Positions 8,111 through 23,100 of a stretch of DNA of 64,000 nt are shown one piece after another. The stretch comes from Limnohabitans sp. 2KL-1. Its GTDB lineage: Bacteria > Pseudomonadota > Gammaproteobacteria > Burkholderiales > Burkholderiaceae_C. The notes below the pieces were generated by a model. It was given only the letters and a program-made list of their open reading frames with translations. It had not been told where the DNA came from and did no database searches. The position numbers were made by a program, and so were the translations under genes. The stretch is from NCBI RefSeq assembly GCF_003063435.1, contig NZ_NESL01000009.1, positions 54,879-118,878 of the forward strand. Reading direction: 5' to 3'. Positions within the stretch are counted from its first letter, which is position 1. Each line of letters opens with the position of its first letter.

Positions 8111-11100
8111 CAGATGCTGCCGCAAAAAATCTACAGCATCAGCGAGTCGGTGTCGGTTCAGGACTTGGGCATCGGGGCGACGGCGAGCGACAACGCCTCA
8201 GGGGCAGGGATCTGGGGCTTGAACTACCTGCAGTTGTTTTCAGGCGCGACAGGCGGATTGGCTGCGGTCAAGGGGCAAATCAGCAAGGCGTCATCGGTCA
8301 GCAAAGACCTGGTGGTGCAAGGGCAGGTCAATGCAGGGCCTGTGCACAGTGGCGTGACTGTGTATGCCTTTGATGACCAGGGACAGCTGCTGGGCGCGGC
8401 CGATGTGGATGGTCACGGTGCCTGGCGCATTGTCGTGGCGGGGCGGGCCGATTACACCGGGGCGGTTTTTGTCCGTGCCGAAGACAACAACGCGGCGGCT
8501 GTCAACTTCCTGGACGAGGTGACCGCCAACCACCAATCATTGGGCACCGACTTGCGTGCCATGGCCACGCAGGAGCTGAAAAACGTTGACATGCAGGCTG
8601 GCAATCGTGTGTTGACCATCCACATCACGCCGGTGACCGAATTGGCGGTGCGCGAGGCCAATGTCGTTGGCAACAAGGCACCGGCGGCAGAGTTGATCAC
8701 CCGCGTCAACACCCAGGTTGCCAAGGCCTTGGGCACAGAAGGCTTGGACATCACCGGCCTTGCGGTCACGACCAACAGCTCAGGCTTCAACGCCCAAGAC
8801 GGTCTCAGCAACGCCGAAAAATACGGCATTTTGCTGGCCAAACTTTCCGGTCTGGACAAAGCCAATGGCGGCAGCATCGATGCGAGCCTGAAGCAAATCA
8901 AAAGCACATTGTCCAGCGAGGCCGAGAGTCTTGACTTGCTGGATCAGGGGCGTCAACAAGCCTTGCTGGCCTTGCAAAAAGACCCGCAGGGTGCGGTATT
9001 TTTGGAAAATACCGAGCTCAACCGCCAGTTGCTTGGCGAGGTGGTCATCACCAGTCAGGCTTTGAATCCATCGGGTCAACTGCTTATCACGGGCAAAGCC
9101 TTGCCGGGGAGCACGGTCCAAGTGACCATTGCGTCTGGCACACAAAACGTCCTGGTCAATCCGCAAGGCCAGTTCAGCCTGCTTTCAACGGACGTCCAAA
9201 ATCAACTCAACGTGCCGTTGAAAGTGGTGACGCAAGATGGATTGGGACAAAGTGTTTCCAGCACAGTTGGCCTGAAACCCCAGGTGACGGAGTCCAACAG
9301 CTTGACCGTCGATTCGGCATCCACACTCAGCCCGGATCAAATGGCGGGTGTGAGCAACCAGGCTGTGGCTGGATTGACCAGTGAACAGCTTCAAGCGGTC
9401 AAGCCAGATGCTTTGGCGGCCTTGTCGGTGGACCAATTGGCAGCCTTGACACCCGCGCAATGGGCCGCCTTGACGGTGGCGCAATTGGGGGCCATGGGTT
9501 TGACCGGCATCACGACGGTCAACCTGGCGGCCGTGTCTGCCGCATTGGGCAAGGCCGATGATGAGACGCAACTCAACACGCGGGCCAACGTGCAGTCCGT
9601 CGTTACCGCTGCGATTGATGCCTTGAATGCATCCACTTCGTTGGCGGCCGCATTGGCTGGCCAGGCAGGCGATGCGGCAGTGGCTGCAACGGAAGCCGCG
9701 CAGTTGGCCACTCAAGCGCAAGCCGAGTTGGCATTGGCCGTCGCTGCATTGGGGCAACCGCCCACACCCGCGCAGCTGGCCTCTGTGGAGTCCAAGCAAG
9801 CGGCTGCCATCGCCGCAGCGGGTAACGCCCAAGCCAAAGCCCAAGCCGCTGCTTCTGCAGCTACCGCGGCCACGGCGGCTGCGACGGCGGCAGGGACTGC
9901 CGCTCCTGCCAGCGCTGTTGCCGCGAACCAAGCTGCAGTTTCTGCCTTGGCTGTGGCCACTGCTGTTCAAGAGTCGGCGACCACCAGCGAACAAACCACG
10001 GATTCAGCGGTTGCAACTTTGTCTGCTGCGGCAGATCAGGCTGCACTGGCGGCGAACACCGCGGCGGCGGCAGCTTTGTCGGCCATGGCCGAACTGGCCG
10101 CAGCCGTGGCAGCGTTGGGGACACCCGCCACGCCAGAGCAACTGGCGCAAGTCGAGGTCAAGCAAGAGGCGGTGATTGTGGCTGCAGCACAAGCCAGTGC
10201 GAAAGCTGCCGAGGCCACAGCGGCAGCGAACGCGGCCAGCGCAGCGGCCACGGCGGCCAAAGAACCTGTACCCGCCAGTGTGGCGCTGGCAACCCAAGCG
10301 GCGCAGGCCGCTGCTGCAGCCGCCAATGCGGCCAATACAGCCGCCGTCAACAGCGAAGTCACCACGGATGGCCAAGTGGCCGAATTGTCTGCATTGGCCA
10401 CCGCTGCAGCGACAGAGGCCAACAAGGCTGCAGCAGCAGCCACGGCCGCTTTGGCAGAGTTGACGGAAGCCGTGACGGCCCTGGGCACGCCTGCGACGCC
10501 AGAGCAACTGGCGGCCGTGGAAGACAAGCAGGCAGCCGCTATGACTGCTGCGACCACAGCCACAGCCAAGGCCGCAGAAGCCACAGCTGCGGCCCATGCC
10601 ACCAGCGCGGCTGCCACGGCGGCCAAAGAAACGGTTCCCCAGAGTGCGGCTGAAGCACTGGCAGCAGCCGCTGCAGCCACTACAGCAGCAGATGCAGCCA
10701 CTTTGGCCGTGAACAACAGCAATGCAGCCACAGGCGGCATTGTTGCGGCTATGGCCGCTTTGGCCACAACGGCCGCCACGGCGGCGAACGAGGCTGCTGT
10801 GGTTGCCTCGGCAGCGCAGGCCGAGCTAGAAACGGTGGTGTCAGCCATGAGCACGCCTGCCACGCCAGAACAGTTGGCGGCGGTGGAAGAGAAACAAGCG
10901 GCAGCGATTGCTGCAGCGACGATCGCAACGGTCAAAGCCGCAGAAGCGACAGCAGCCGCCAACGCGGCCAGCGCTGCAGCGACAGCGGCCAACGAAACTG
11001 TCCCGGCGAGCGTGGGAATGGCCACGACGGCTGCCGCCGCAGCGACAGCTGCCGCAACGGCAGCGAACTCAGCTGCGGCCAGCAGCGAAGTGACGACAGA

Positions 11101-14100
11101 CGCCAAGGTGGCCGAACTGGCAGCCAGTGCCACGGCAGCGGCTGCAGCGGCGAACACGGCTGCAGCTGCGGCCAGCACAGCACAGGCTGAGTTGACGACG
11201 GCTGTTAACGCTTTGGGCACACCTGCAACGCCAGAGCAATTGGCAGCGGTGGAAGCCAAACAAGTTACAGCCCTTGCTGCAGCTATTGAAGCGAACACGA
11301 AAGCTGCAGAAGCGACAGCGGCAGCGAATGCTGCCAGCGCTGCAGCAACAGCAGCGAACGAAACTGTCCCGGTGAGCGTGGCAGCCGCCACGACGGCAGC
11401 CGTCGCCGCAACAGCAGCGGCTACAGCTGTCAACACAGCCGCAGCGAACAGCGAAGCCACGACAGACGCCAAAGTTGCCGAACTGGCCGCCAGCGCCACA
11501 ACAGCTGCTGCTGCAGCCAACACGGCCGCAGCTGCGGCAAGCACAGCTCAGGCAGAACTGTCGGCAGTGGTTGCCGCGTTGACCGATCCAGCCACGCCAG
11601 CACAGCTGACAGCCATTGAAGCCAAACAAGCCGCAGCGCTTGCCGCTGCAACAACGGCCAACACGAAAGCAGCAGAAGCGACAGCCGCAGCGAACGCTGC
11701 CAGCGCTGCAGCAACAGCAGCGAACGAAACGGTCCCGGCGAGTGTGGAGGCCGCCACGACCGCCGCCGCCGCCGCGACCGCCGCCGCAGTTGCTGCGAAC
11801 ACAGCCGCAGCCAACAGCGAAGTCACAACAGACGCCAAAGTTTCTGCCCTGGCAGAAAGTGCCACATCAGCAGCGACTGCAGCTAATACAGCTGCAACAG
11901 CGGCCACGTCCGCACAGGCTGAGTTGACGACGGCCGTTAACGCGTTGGATACACCCGCCACACCAGAACAACTGGCAGCAGTCGAAACCAAGCAAGCCGC
12001 AGCCATTGCTGCTGCCGCAATAGCAAACACTAAAGCCGCAGAAGCAACAGCTGCAGCAAACGCGGCCAGCACTGCAGCGACAGCAGCCAATGAAACGGTC
12101 CCAGCCAGCGTGGAAGCAGCAACTACGGCTGCCGCTGTCGCAACAGCCGCGGCGACTGCGGCCAACACAGCCGCAGCGAACAGCGAAGTCCTAACAGACG
12201 CAAAAGTTGCGGACTTGGCCACCAGTGCCACGGCCGCAGCAACTGCAGCCAATACAGCTGCAGCAGCGGCCATGTCCGCACAGGCTGAGTTGACGACGGC
12301 TGTTAACGCTTTGGGCACACCTGCAACGCCAGAACAACTGGCGACAGTGGAAACCAAGCAAGCAGCAGCCATCGCCGCAGCCGTAGCCGCAAACACCAAA
12401 GCCGCAGAAGCGACAGCCGCAGCGAATGCTGCTAGCGCAGCAGCAACAGCGGGCAACGAAACGATTCCAGAGAGTGTGGCCGCAGCAACGACCGCCGCTG
12501 CAGCTGCGACAGCAGCCGCCACTTCAGCCAACACAGCCGCAGCCAACAGCGAAGTCACGACAGACGCCAAAGTTGCGACCCTGGCAGACAGTGCCACAGC
12601 CGCAGCGACTGCCGCCAACACGGCCGCAGCAGCGGCCACAACAGCTCAGACAGAGCTGGAAGCAGCCGTCACAGCCTTGGGCACACCCGCAACGCCAGAG
12701 CAGCTGGCAGCAGTGGAAGCCAAACAAGCCGCAGCCATTGCTGCAGCCGCGACGGCAACTTCCAAAGCCGCAGAAGCGACAGCCGCGGCGAGCGCAGCTA
12801 GCGCTGCAGCAACAGCAGCGAACGAAACGATTCCAGCCAGCGTGGCAGCAGCGACGACTGCAGCCGCCGCCGCTACAGCAGCTGCCACTTCAGCCAACAC
12901 AGCCGCAGCTAACAGCGAAGTCACGACAGACGGAAAAGTTGCGACCTTGGCCGCCAGTGCCACAGCCGCCGCAACTGCAGCCAATACAGCTGCAGCAGCG
13001 GCCACAACAGCTCAGACAGAGCTGGAAGCAGCCGTCACAGCCTTGGGCACACCCGCAACGCCAGAGCAATTGGCGGCAGTGGAAACCGAGCAAGCTGCAG
13101 CCCTCGCTGCGGCTACTGAAGCGAACACGAAAGCGTCAGAAGCGACAGCCGCAGCGAGTGCGTCCAGCGCTGCAGCGACAGCGGCCAATGAAACGGTCCC
13201 AGCCAGTGTGGCAGCGGCAACTACGGCTGCCGCCGCCGCGACAGCAGCAGCCACTTCAGCCAACACAGCCGCAGCCGACAGCGAAGTCACAACAGACGCC
13301 AAAGTTACGGCCTTGGCAGACAGTGCCACAGCCGCCGCAACTGCAGCCAACACAGCCGCAGCAGCGGCCACGTCCGCACAGGCTGAATTGACGACGGCCG
13401 TTAACGCGTTAGGCACACCTGCAACGCCAGAACAACTGGCGGCAGTGGAAACTAAGCAAGCCGCAGCCATTGCTGCAGCCGCAACAGCAACTACCAAAGC
13501 CGCAGAAGCGACGGCTGCAGCGAACGCGGCCAGCGCTGCAGCGATAGCAGCGAACGAAACGATTCCAGCCAGCGTGGCAGCGGCAACGACCGCCGCCGAA
13601 GCCGCGACAGCAGCGGCGACTGCCGTTAACACAGCCGCAGCCAACAGCGAAGTCACAACAGACGCCAAAGTTACGGCCTTGGCAGACAGTGCCACAGCCG
13701 CAGCGACTGCAGCTAATACAGCTGCAGCAGCGGCCACGTCCGCACAGGCTGAGTTGACGACGGCCGTTAACGCGTTGGGCACACCCGCAACGCCAGAACA
13801 ACTGGCAGCAGTGGAAGCCAAACAAACCGCAGCGATTGCTGCAGCCGCAACAGCAACTACCAACGCTGCAGAAGCGACGGCTGCAGCGAACGCGGCCAGC
13901 GCTGCAGCGACGGCAGCGAACGAAACAGTTCCAGCGAGCGTGGCAGCAGCGACGACTGCCGCCGCCGCCGCGACAGCAGCTGCCACTTCAGCCAACACAG
14001 CCGCAACCAACAGCGAAGTCACAACAGACGGCAAAGTTATGGCCTTGGCAGAAAGTGCCACAGCCGCAGCGACTGCCGCTAACACAGCTGCAGCAGCGGC

Positions 14101-17100
14101 CACTGAGGCACAGGCTGAGTTGACGACAGCAGTTAATGCGTTGGGCACACCTGCTACGCCAGAGCAATTGGCGGCAGTGGAAACCAAGCAAGCTGCATCC
14201 CTCGCTGCGGGTACTGAAGCGAACACGAAAGCGTCAGAAGCGACAGCCGCAGCAAACGCGGCCAGCGCTGCAGCGATAGCAGCCAACGAAACGGTCCCGG
14301 CAAGCGTTGCCGCAGCAACGACAGCCGCCGAAGCCGCAACAGCAGCGGCGACTGCCGTTAACACAGCCGCAGCCAACAGTGAAGTCACAACAGACGCCAA
14401 GGTCGCTGACCTGGCCGCCAGTGCCACAGCCGCAGCGACTGCAGCTAATACAGCTGCAGCAGCGGCCACTGCAGCACAGGCTGAGTTGACGACGGCCGTT
14501 AACGCGTTGGGTACACCAGCCACACCAGAACAGTTGGCAGCAGTCGAAACCAAGCAAGCCGCAGCCATTGCTGCTGCCACAGTCGCGAACATGAAAGCCG
14601 CAGAAGCAACAGCTGCAGCAAACGCGGCCAGCGCTGCAGCGATAGCAGCCAACGAAACGGTCCCCGAAAGTGTGGCGGTAGCCATGACCGCCGCTGCCGC
14701 CGCGACAGCAGCAGCCACTTCAGCCAACACAGCCGCAGCCAACAGTGAAGTCACGACAGACGCCAAAGTTGCGGCCCTGGCAGAAAGTGCCACAGCCGCA
14801 GCGACTGCAGCCAACACAGCCGCAGCAGCGGCCACAACAGCTCAGACAGAGTTGTCAGAGGCCGTTGCCGCTTTGACCGATCCAGCCACACCCATACAGC
14901 TGGCAGCAGTCGAAACTAAGCAAACCGCAGCGATTGCTGCAGCCGCGACGGCAGCTACCAAAGCCGCAGAAGCGACAACCTCAGCGAATGCAGCTAGCGC
15001 CGCAGCAACAGCGGCCAACGAAACGATCCCAGCTAGCGTGGCTGCGGCAACGACAGCTGCATCTGCTGCAACAGCAGCCGCAACTGCGGCCAACATAGCC
15101 GCAACCAACAGCGAAATCACGACAGACGCCAAAGTTACGGCCTTGGCAGAAAGTGCCACAGTCGCAGCGACTGCCGCTAACACGGCCGCAGCAGCGGCGA
15201 CAACAGCTCAGACAGAGTTGTCAGAGGCCGTTGCCGCTTTGACCGATCCAGCCACACCCACACAGTTGGCAGCAGTCGAAACTAAGCAAACCGCAGCGAT
15301 TGCTGCAGCCGCAACAGCAACTACCAAAGCCGCAGAAGCGACAGCCGCAGCAAACGCGGCCAGCGCTGCAGCGACGGCAGCGAACGAAACGATTCCAGCC
15401 AGCGTTGCCGCAGCAACTACAGCTGCATCGGCTGCAACAGCAGCGGCGACTGCGGCCAACACAGCCGCAGCCAACAGCGAAGTCACGACGGACGCCAAAG
15501 TTGCGACCCTGGCAGACAGTGCCGCAGCCGCAGCGACTGCCGCTAACACAGCCGCAGCAGCGGCCACGTCCGCACAGGCTGAGTTGACGACGGCCGTTAA
15601 CGCGTTGGATACACCCGCCACACCAGAACAACTGGCAGCAGTGGAAGCCAAACAAGCCGCAGCCATTGCTGCTGCCACAGTCGCGAACATGAAAGCCGCA
15701 GAAGCGACAGCCGCAGCGAACGCGGCCAGCGCTGCAGCGATAGCTGCCAACGAAACGGTTCCAGCGAGCGTAGCGGCGGCCATGACAGCAGCATCGGCTG
15801 CCACAGCAGCGGCGACTGCGGCAACCACAGCCGCAACCAACAGCGAAGTCACAACAGACGCCAAAGTTGCGGCCCTGGCAGCCAGTGCCGCAGCTGCAGC
15901 GACTGCCGCCAACACAGCCGCAGTAGCGGCCACTGCAGCACAGGCTGAATTGACGACGGTCGTTAACGCGTTAGGCACACCTGCAACGCCAGAGCAACTG
16001 GCGGCAGTGGAAACCAAGCAAGCAGCAGCGATCACTGCTGCCACAGCCGCGAACACGAAAGCCGCAGAAGCAACAACTGCAGCAAACGCGGCTAGCGCCG
16101 CAGCGACGGCAGCAAACGAAACGGTCCCAGCCAGCGTGGAAGCGGCAAATACGGCTGCCGCTGCCGCGACAGCAGCAGCCACTGCCGCCAACACAGCCGC
16201 AGCCAACAGCGAAGTCACGACGGACGCCAAAGTTGCGACCCTGGCAGACAGTGCCACAGCCGCAGCGACTGCCGCCAACACGGCCGCAGCAGCGGCGACA
16301 ACAGCTCAGACAGAGTTGTCAGAGGCCGTTGCCGCTTTGACCGATCCAGCCACACCCACACAGTTGGCAGCAGTCGAAACTAAGCAAACCGCAGCGATTG
16401 CTGCAGCCGCAGTCGCAAACACGAAAGCCGCAGAAGCAACAACTGCAGCGAACGCGGCCAGCGCTGCAGCAACAGCGGCCAACGAAACGATTCCAGCCAG
16501 CGTGGCAGCAGCGACGACTGCAGCCGCCGCCGCTACAGCAGCTGCCACTTCAGCCAACACAGCTGCAGCCAACAGCGAAGTCACAACAGACGCCAAAGTT
16601 GCGGCCCTAGCAGAAAGTGCCACAGCTGCAGCGACTGCCGCCAACACGGCCGCAGCAGCGGCTACAACAGCTCAGACAGAGTTGGAAGCAGCCGTCACAG
16701 CCTTGGGCACACCTGCAACGCCAGAGCAGCTGGCAGCAGTCGAAACAAAGCAAGCAGCAGCCATCGCCGCAGCAGCAACAGCAAACACCAAAGCCGCAGA
16801 AGCAACAGCCGCAGCAAACGCGGCCAGCGCCGCAGCAACAGCGGCCAACGAAACGATTCCAGCCAGCGTGGCAGCAGCGACGACTGCAGCCGCCGCCGCG
16901 ACAGCAGCAGCCACTTCAGCCAACACAGCCGCAACGAACAGCGAAGTTACGACGGACGCCAAAGTTGCGATCTTGGCAGACAGTGCCACAGCCGCAGCGA
17001 CTGCCGCCAATACAGCTGCAGCAGCGGCCACAACGGCTCAGACAGACCTGCAAGCAGCCGTTGCAGCGTTGGGCACGCCTGCAACGCCAGAACAGCTGGC

Positions 17101-20100
17101 AGCAGTCGAAACCAAGCAAGCAGCAGCCATTGCTGCAGCCGCAGTCGCAAACACCAAAGCCGCAGAAGCAACAACTGCAGCAAACGCGGCCAGCGCCGCA
17201 GCGACAGCTGCCAACGAAACGATTCCAGCCAGCGTGACAGCAGCAACTACAGCTGCATCGGCTGCAACAGCAGCGGCGACTGCGGTAACCACAGCCGCAA
17301 CCAACAGCGAAGTCACAACAGATGGCAAAGTTGCCGATCTGGGCGCAGCAGCAGACGCCGCAGCCGTTGAAGCCAACGCCGCCGCCCAAGCAGCGACGGC
17401 CGCCAAAGCTGATCTCAATTCAGCCATAGCTGCCCTGAGTGAGCCAGCGACACCCGCAGAACTTGCGGCCATTGACGCCAAGCAAACAGCTGTCCAAGCC
17501 GCAGCCACCGATGCGATGAATAAAGCGACGGCAGCAACAGCCGCAGCGACAGCCGCACACAATGCGGCATTGGCCGCGATCGAAGCTGATCCTGTAGGCG
17601 TGGCCAACGCCACGGCAGCGGAGGCTGCTGCAAACACAGCAGCCTCCATCGCCACCAACGCCAACCCAACAGTCCTGGGCTTGTCCATCACGGATGCCGC
17701 TGGGGTGGTCAACAGCACCCTCAACGCGGGTGACACCCTTACCTTCAGCGTCACATTGAGCGAAGCAGTGGTGGTCACGGGCACAGCCCCCAATACACCC
17801 CGCCTGGCCTTGAACATAGGTGGAGCGGAAAGCGTCTATGCCACCTATGACAGCGCCAGTTCCTCCTCCACCGTCCTCAAGTTCAAGTACACCGTGGCGG
17901 CCACCCTCAACGACGCCAACGGCATCAGTGTGGACGCCAACGCCCTGCGTCTCAACGGCAGCACCATCAAAGACCTGGCCGGCAACAACGCCATCCTGAC
18001 CGCGTCGGCCTTGACCGACAACGCCAGCTACATGGTGGACACCAACGCCCCCGCAACACCTGTGCTGACCCTGGGCACCGGCGTCACCGGTGGTGCCACC
18101 TCCGCCGAAGCCACAGCGGCCACCGGTGTGATCACGCTCACGGCCGAGCAGGGTGTCAACGTGGTCGTGACCTTCACCAACGGCAGCAACACGGTAGAAA
18201 AAACCGTCATTGGCAATGGCGCCACTCCCGTGGCAGTGGTGCTCAGCGCAAGCGACTTGACGACGCTCTCCAACGGCACCATCGCCGTCACGGCCGTGGC
18301 CACCGACGCCGAAGGCAACGTCAATGCAAGCAACGGCACCACCAGCTTTGAACTCGACACCTTGCTCCCCGACACGCCCACGGGTGCACCGAGCGCGTAT
18401 GCGGACGATGTGGGTCCTGCGCAAAACACCGTCAGCACCGCCGCCAGCACCGATGACACCACGCCAGGCATCCAACTTCCAAGCGGGCTGCTCACCTCAG
18501 GTGGCCGCATCAACCTGTATGTCGACGGCGCGCCTGTACCGACCACCTACGACAACACCACCGGTGTGCTGACGCTGACCGGCGCCCTGACCACCAGCGC
18601 CACGGCCAGGAGCTTCACCTACAGCCTGGTCGATGCCGCAGGCAACGAAAGCGGCCAAAGCCCGGCCATGAGCCTGATCATCTTGGCATCCCCTGTCTTC
18701 ACCAGCGACATCACCGCCAGCGTGCCAGAAAACACGGCCACCAGCACAGCGGTATACACCGCAGCCGCAGGCACCGACATCACCTACAGCATCGACACCG
18801 CTGTGGGTTCCGATGGCAGCCAATTCGCCATTGACAGCAGCACCGGCGCGCTGACCTTCATCGCCTCGCCCAACCACGAATCGGCCACCGATGCGGGGAC
18901 CAACAACGTGTACGACGTGACCGTGCGCGCCACCAATGCAGCCGGGGCCTACACCAACCAAAACGTGGCCGTGACGGTGACCAACGTCAATGAGGCACCG
19001 ACCAACACCGTACCTTTGACCACACTGACAGTGAACGAAGACACTGCCTTGGTCTTCACAGGTGGCCACCTCATCACCGTGGCTGACCCCGAAGGCAGCG
19101 GCAACATCAGCACCACGCAACTGAGCGTGTCCCACGGCAGCTTGAGCGTGAGCCTGGCCGGTGGGGCCACCGTGAGTGCGGGCACCAACGGATCGTCGGG
19201 CATGACCCTGAGCGGCACAGCCGTGCAAATCAACGCGGCACTGGACACGCTGAGCTACACCGCCAGCGCCCACTACAACGGCAGTGACGTGCTGACCGTG
19301 CTGACCACCGACGCCGGTGGCCTGACCGACGCTGACTCGGTCAACATCACGGTCACCGCAGTCAATGACGCAGCCGTCTTGGCCACCACATCGACCTTGG
19401 CCTACACCGAAAACCAAATCGCCACAGCCATCAACACCGCCATCGGTTTGAGTGATGTGGACAACACCACGTTCGCCTCGGCTACCGTGACCGTCAAAGA
19501 CGCCAGCAACAACGTGCTGGCCGAAGACGTGCTTGGCTTCACCAACGTGAGCATGGGCAACATCACCAGCAGCTTTGCCGATGGCGTCATGACGCTGACC
19601 TCTGCAGGCAACACGGCCACGAAAGCACAGTGGGAAGCCGCCTTGCATGCTGTGGCGTACAGCAACACATCGGACAACGCCAGTACCAGCACACGCACTG
19701 TGAGCTACAAAGTGAACGACGGTGCGGCTGATTCGAATGCAATCACCTCGACCATCAACGTCACCGTTGCCAACGACGCACCGGTGATCGTGACACCGAC
19801 CACAACACTCACAACCTTGGAAGACACCGCCACAAGCTTCGTCATTGCCGATCAATTGGCTGGCAAGGTGACGGATGCAGAGGGCACGGCTCTCAAAGGC
19901 ATCGTGATCGTTCAAAACACATCCACCAACGGGACCTGGGCATACAGCACTGACGGTAGCAACTGGACCGACTTCCCAACCACTTACCTTGGCCTGGTGG
20001 ATTGGACCAAGGTCATGTATCTCAATGCCAGCGACAGTTTGCGTTTTACCCCGAACGCCAATGCCAATGGCACGGTTCTGGGCGACTTGAACTTCCGTGC

Positions 20101-23100
20101 AGTCGATGCCACTTTCACGGGCACCGCTGTTTCGGGGGCGCAAAACAACGTCAATGGCATGATTTCTGCCACGGGTTCCATCAGTAATCAGCCAGGCCAC
20201 TTTTTGGTCGATGTCACTGCGGTCAACGACGCCCCCGTGGTGACCCCAACCATCTCCGCCGCTTCATACACCGAGCTGGGCACAGGTGTGGTAATCAACA
20301 GCGGACTGACTGTCACCGATGTGGACAACACCAACCTCGTGAGCGCCACGGCCAGCATTGGCAGCGGTTTCACCTCTGGTGACATGCTGAACTTCACCAA
20401 CGCCAACGGCATCACGGGCAGCTACAACAGCAGCACCGGTGTGCTGATGCTCACAGGCAGCGCCACCGTGGCGCAATACCAGACTGCGCTGGGCAGCGTG
20501 ACCTACAGCAGCACCAGTCACAACCCCACTGTCAGCAGCGCAACGCGCACCATCCTTTGGCAAGTGGATGACGGGGCCAGCACCAACAACGCGTCCAATC
20601 TGGGCAGCAACACCATCAACATCACCGCTGTCAACGACCCAGCCGTCTTCGGCGGTGTGAGTACCGCCAGCTTGACCGAGACGAATGAATTCCAAACTGC
20701 AACCGGCACGCTGACGATCACCGACGTGGACAGCCCTGCGACCTTTTCGGCGCAGACAGCGACCGTTGGTAGCGGAGGCTACGGCAAGTTCGATTTGACC
20801 AGTGCAGGCGCGTGGACGTACACCATGAACGCGGCGCAAAACCAGTTCGTGGATGGTCAGACTTATACCGACAGCTTCACAGCAGCCGCTGCAGACGGTA
20901 CGACCCAAGTGGTCACTGTGACCATCAGTGGAACGAACGACGCCGCAGTGATTGCAGGCGTTAGCACCGCCAGCCTGACAGAGAGCGACGCCGCTCAAAG
21001 CGCGAATGGCACACTGACCGCCACCGACGTTGACGGCACAGCCAATCTGTTCACTGCTCGTACTGATGTGGCTGGAACCAATGGTTTCGGCAAGTTCACT
21101 CTGACCACGGCCGGTGCCTGGACTTACACCATGAACGCGGCTCAAAACCAGTTCGAGGATGGTCAGACATACACCGACAGCTTCACCGCTGCCGCTGCAG
21201 ACGGTACGGCCCAAATTGTCACTGTGTCCATTACGGGTACAAATGACGCCGCAGTGATTGCAGGCGTCAGCACGGCCAGCTTGACCGAAAGTGATGAAGT
21301 TCAAAACGCTAACGGCACACTGACAGCCACCGACGTTGACGGCACGGCCAACCTGTTCATTGCTCGTACTGATGTGGCTGGAACCAATGGTTTCGGCAAG
21401 TTCACTCTGACCATGACTGGTGCCTGGACTTACACCATGAACGCGGCGCAGAACCAGTTCGTGGACGGCCAGATTTACACCGACAGCTTCACCGCTGCCG
21501 CTGCAGACGGTACGGCCCAAATTGTCACTGTGTCCATTACGGGTACAAATGACGCCGCAGTGATTGTAGGCGTCAGCACCGCCAGCCTGACAGAGAGTGA
21601 TGCGGCTCAAAACGCGAGTGGCACGCTGACCGCCACCGACGTGGACGGCACGGCCAATCTGTTCACTGCTCAGACAAACGTGACGGGTAGTGGCGGTTAC
21701 GGCAAGTTCACGTTGACTACTGCCGGTGCCTGGACCTACACCATGGACTCGGCGCAAAACCAGTTCGTGGGCGGCCAGACTTACACCGACAGCTTCACCG
21801 CAGCCGCCGCAGACGGCACGACGCAGATCGTCACCGTCACCATCACCGGCACAAACGATGCTGCCGTGATTGCAGGCGTCAGTACCGCTAGTTTGACCGA
21901 AAGCGATGCAGCTCAAAACGCGAGTGGCACACTGACCGCGACCGACGTTGACGGCACAGTCAATCTGTTCACAGCCCGAACCGACGTGGTTGGAACTAAC
22001 GCCTACGGCAAGTTCAGTCTGACGACTGCCGGTGTCTGGACTTACACCATGAACACAGCGCATGACGAGTTCGTGGGTGGCCAGACGTACACCGACAGCT
22101 TCACCGCAGCCGCCGCAGACGGCACGACCCAACTGGTGACGGTGACCATCACCGGCACGAATGACGTCGCAGTGATTGCAGGCGTTAGCACGGCCGGCCT
22201 GACCGAAAGCGACGCCGTTCAAAATGCGAGTGGCACACTGACCGCCACCGACGTGGACGGTACGGCCAATCTGTTCACTGCTCAGACAAACGTTAGCGGA
22301 ACCAACAGCTACGGCAAGTTCAGTCTAACGACTGCCGGTGCCTGGACTTACACCATGAACGCGGCTCAAAACCAGTTCGAGGATGGTCTGACTTACACCG
22401 ACAGCTTCACCGCTGCTGCCGCAGACGGTACGACCCAAGTGGTGACGCTGACGATCATCGGCACGAATGACGCCGCAGTGATTGCAGGCGTCAGCACCGC
22501 CAGCATGACAGAGAGCGACACCGTTCAAAACGCAAGTGGCACACTGACCGCGACCGACGTGGACGGTACTGCCAATTTGTTCACCGCACAGACAAACGTA
22601 AACGGAAGCAACGGTTACGGCAAATTTATTCTGACCACGGCAGGCGCTTGGACTTACGCCATGAACACGGCTCAAAACCAGTTCGTGGGTGGCCAGACGT
22701 ACACCGACAGCTTCACCGCAGCCGCTGCAGACGGTACGACCCAAGTGGTGACGGTGACCATCACCGGCACGAATGACGCTGCAGTGATTGCAGGTGTCAG
22801 CACCGCTAGCTTGACCGAAACCGACGCCGTCCAAAACGTCAACGGCACGCTAACCGCCACCGACGTGGACGGCACGGCCAACCTGTTCACAGCCCGAACC
22901 GACGTGGCTGGAACCAACGCCTACGGCAAGTTCAGTCTGACCACTGCCGGTGCCTGGACCTACACCATGAACACGGCTCAAAACCAGTTCGAGGATGGTC
23001 AGACTTATACCGACAGCTTCACCGCTGCCGCCGCAGACGGCACGACGCAGATCGTCACCGTCACCATCACCGGCACGAATGACGCTGCAGTGATTGCAGG

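Noticed and set aside
10036..17031. Several long minus-strand Ala-rich frames opposite the Ala-rich array
   Set aside because: GCN codons read as NGC on the other strand, and GCA/GCC/GCG mixtures give Ala-, Cys- or Gly-rich shadow frames. They follow the 366-bp period and have no independent coding evidence.
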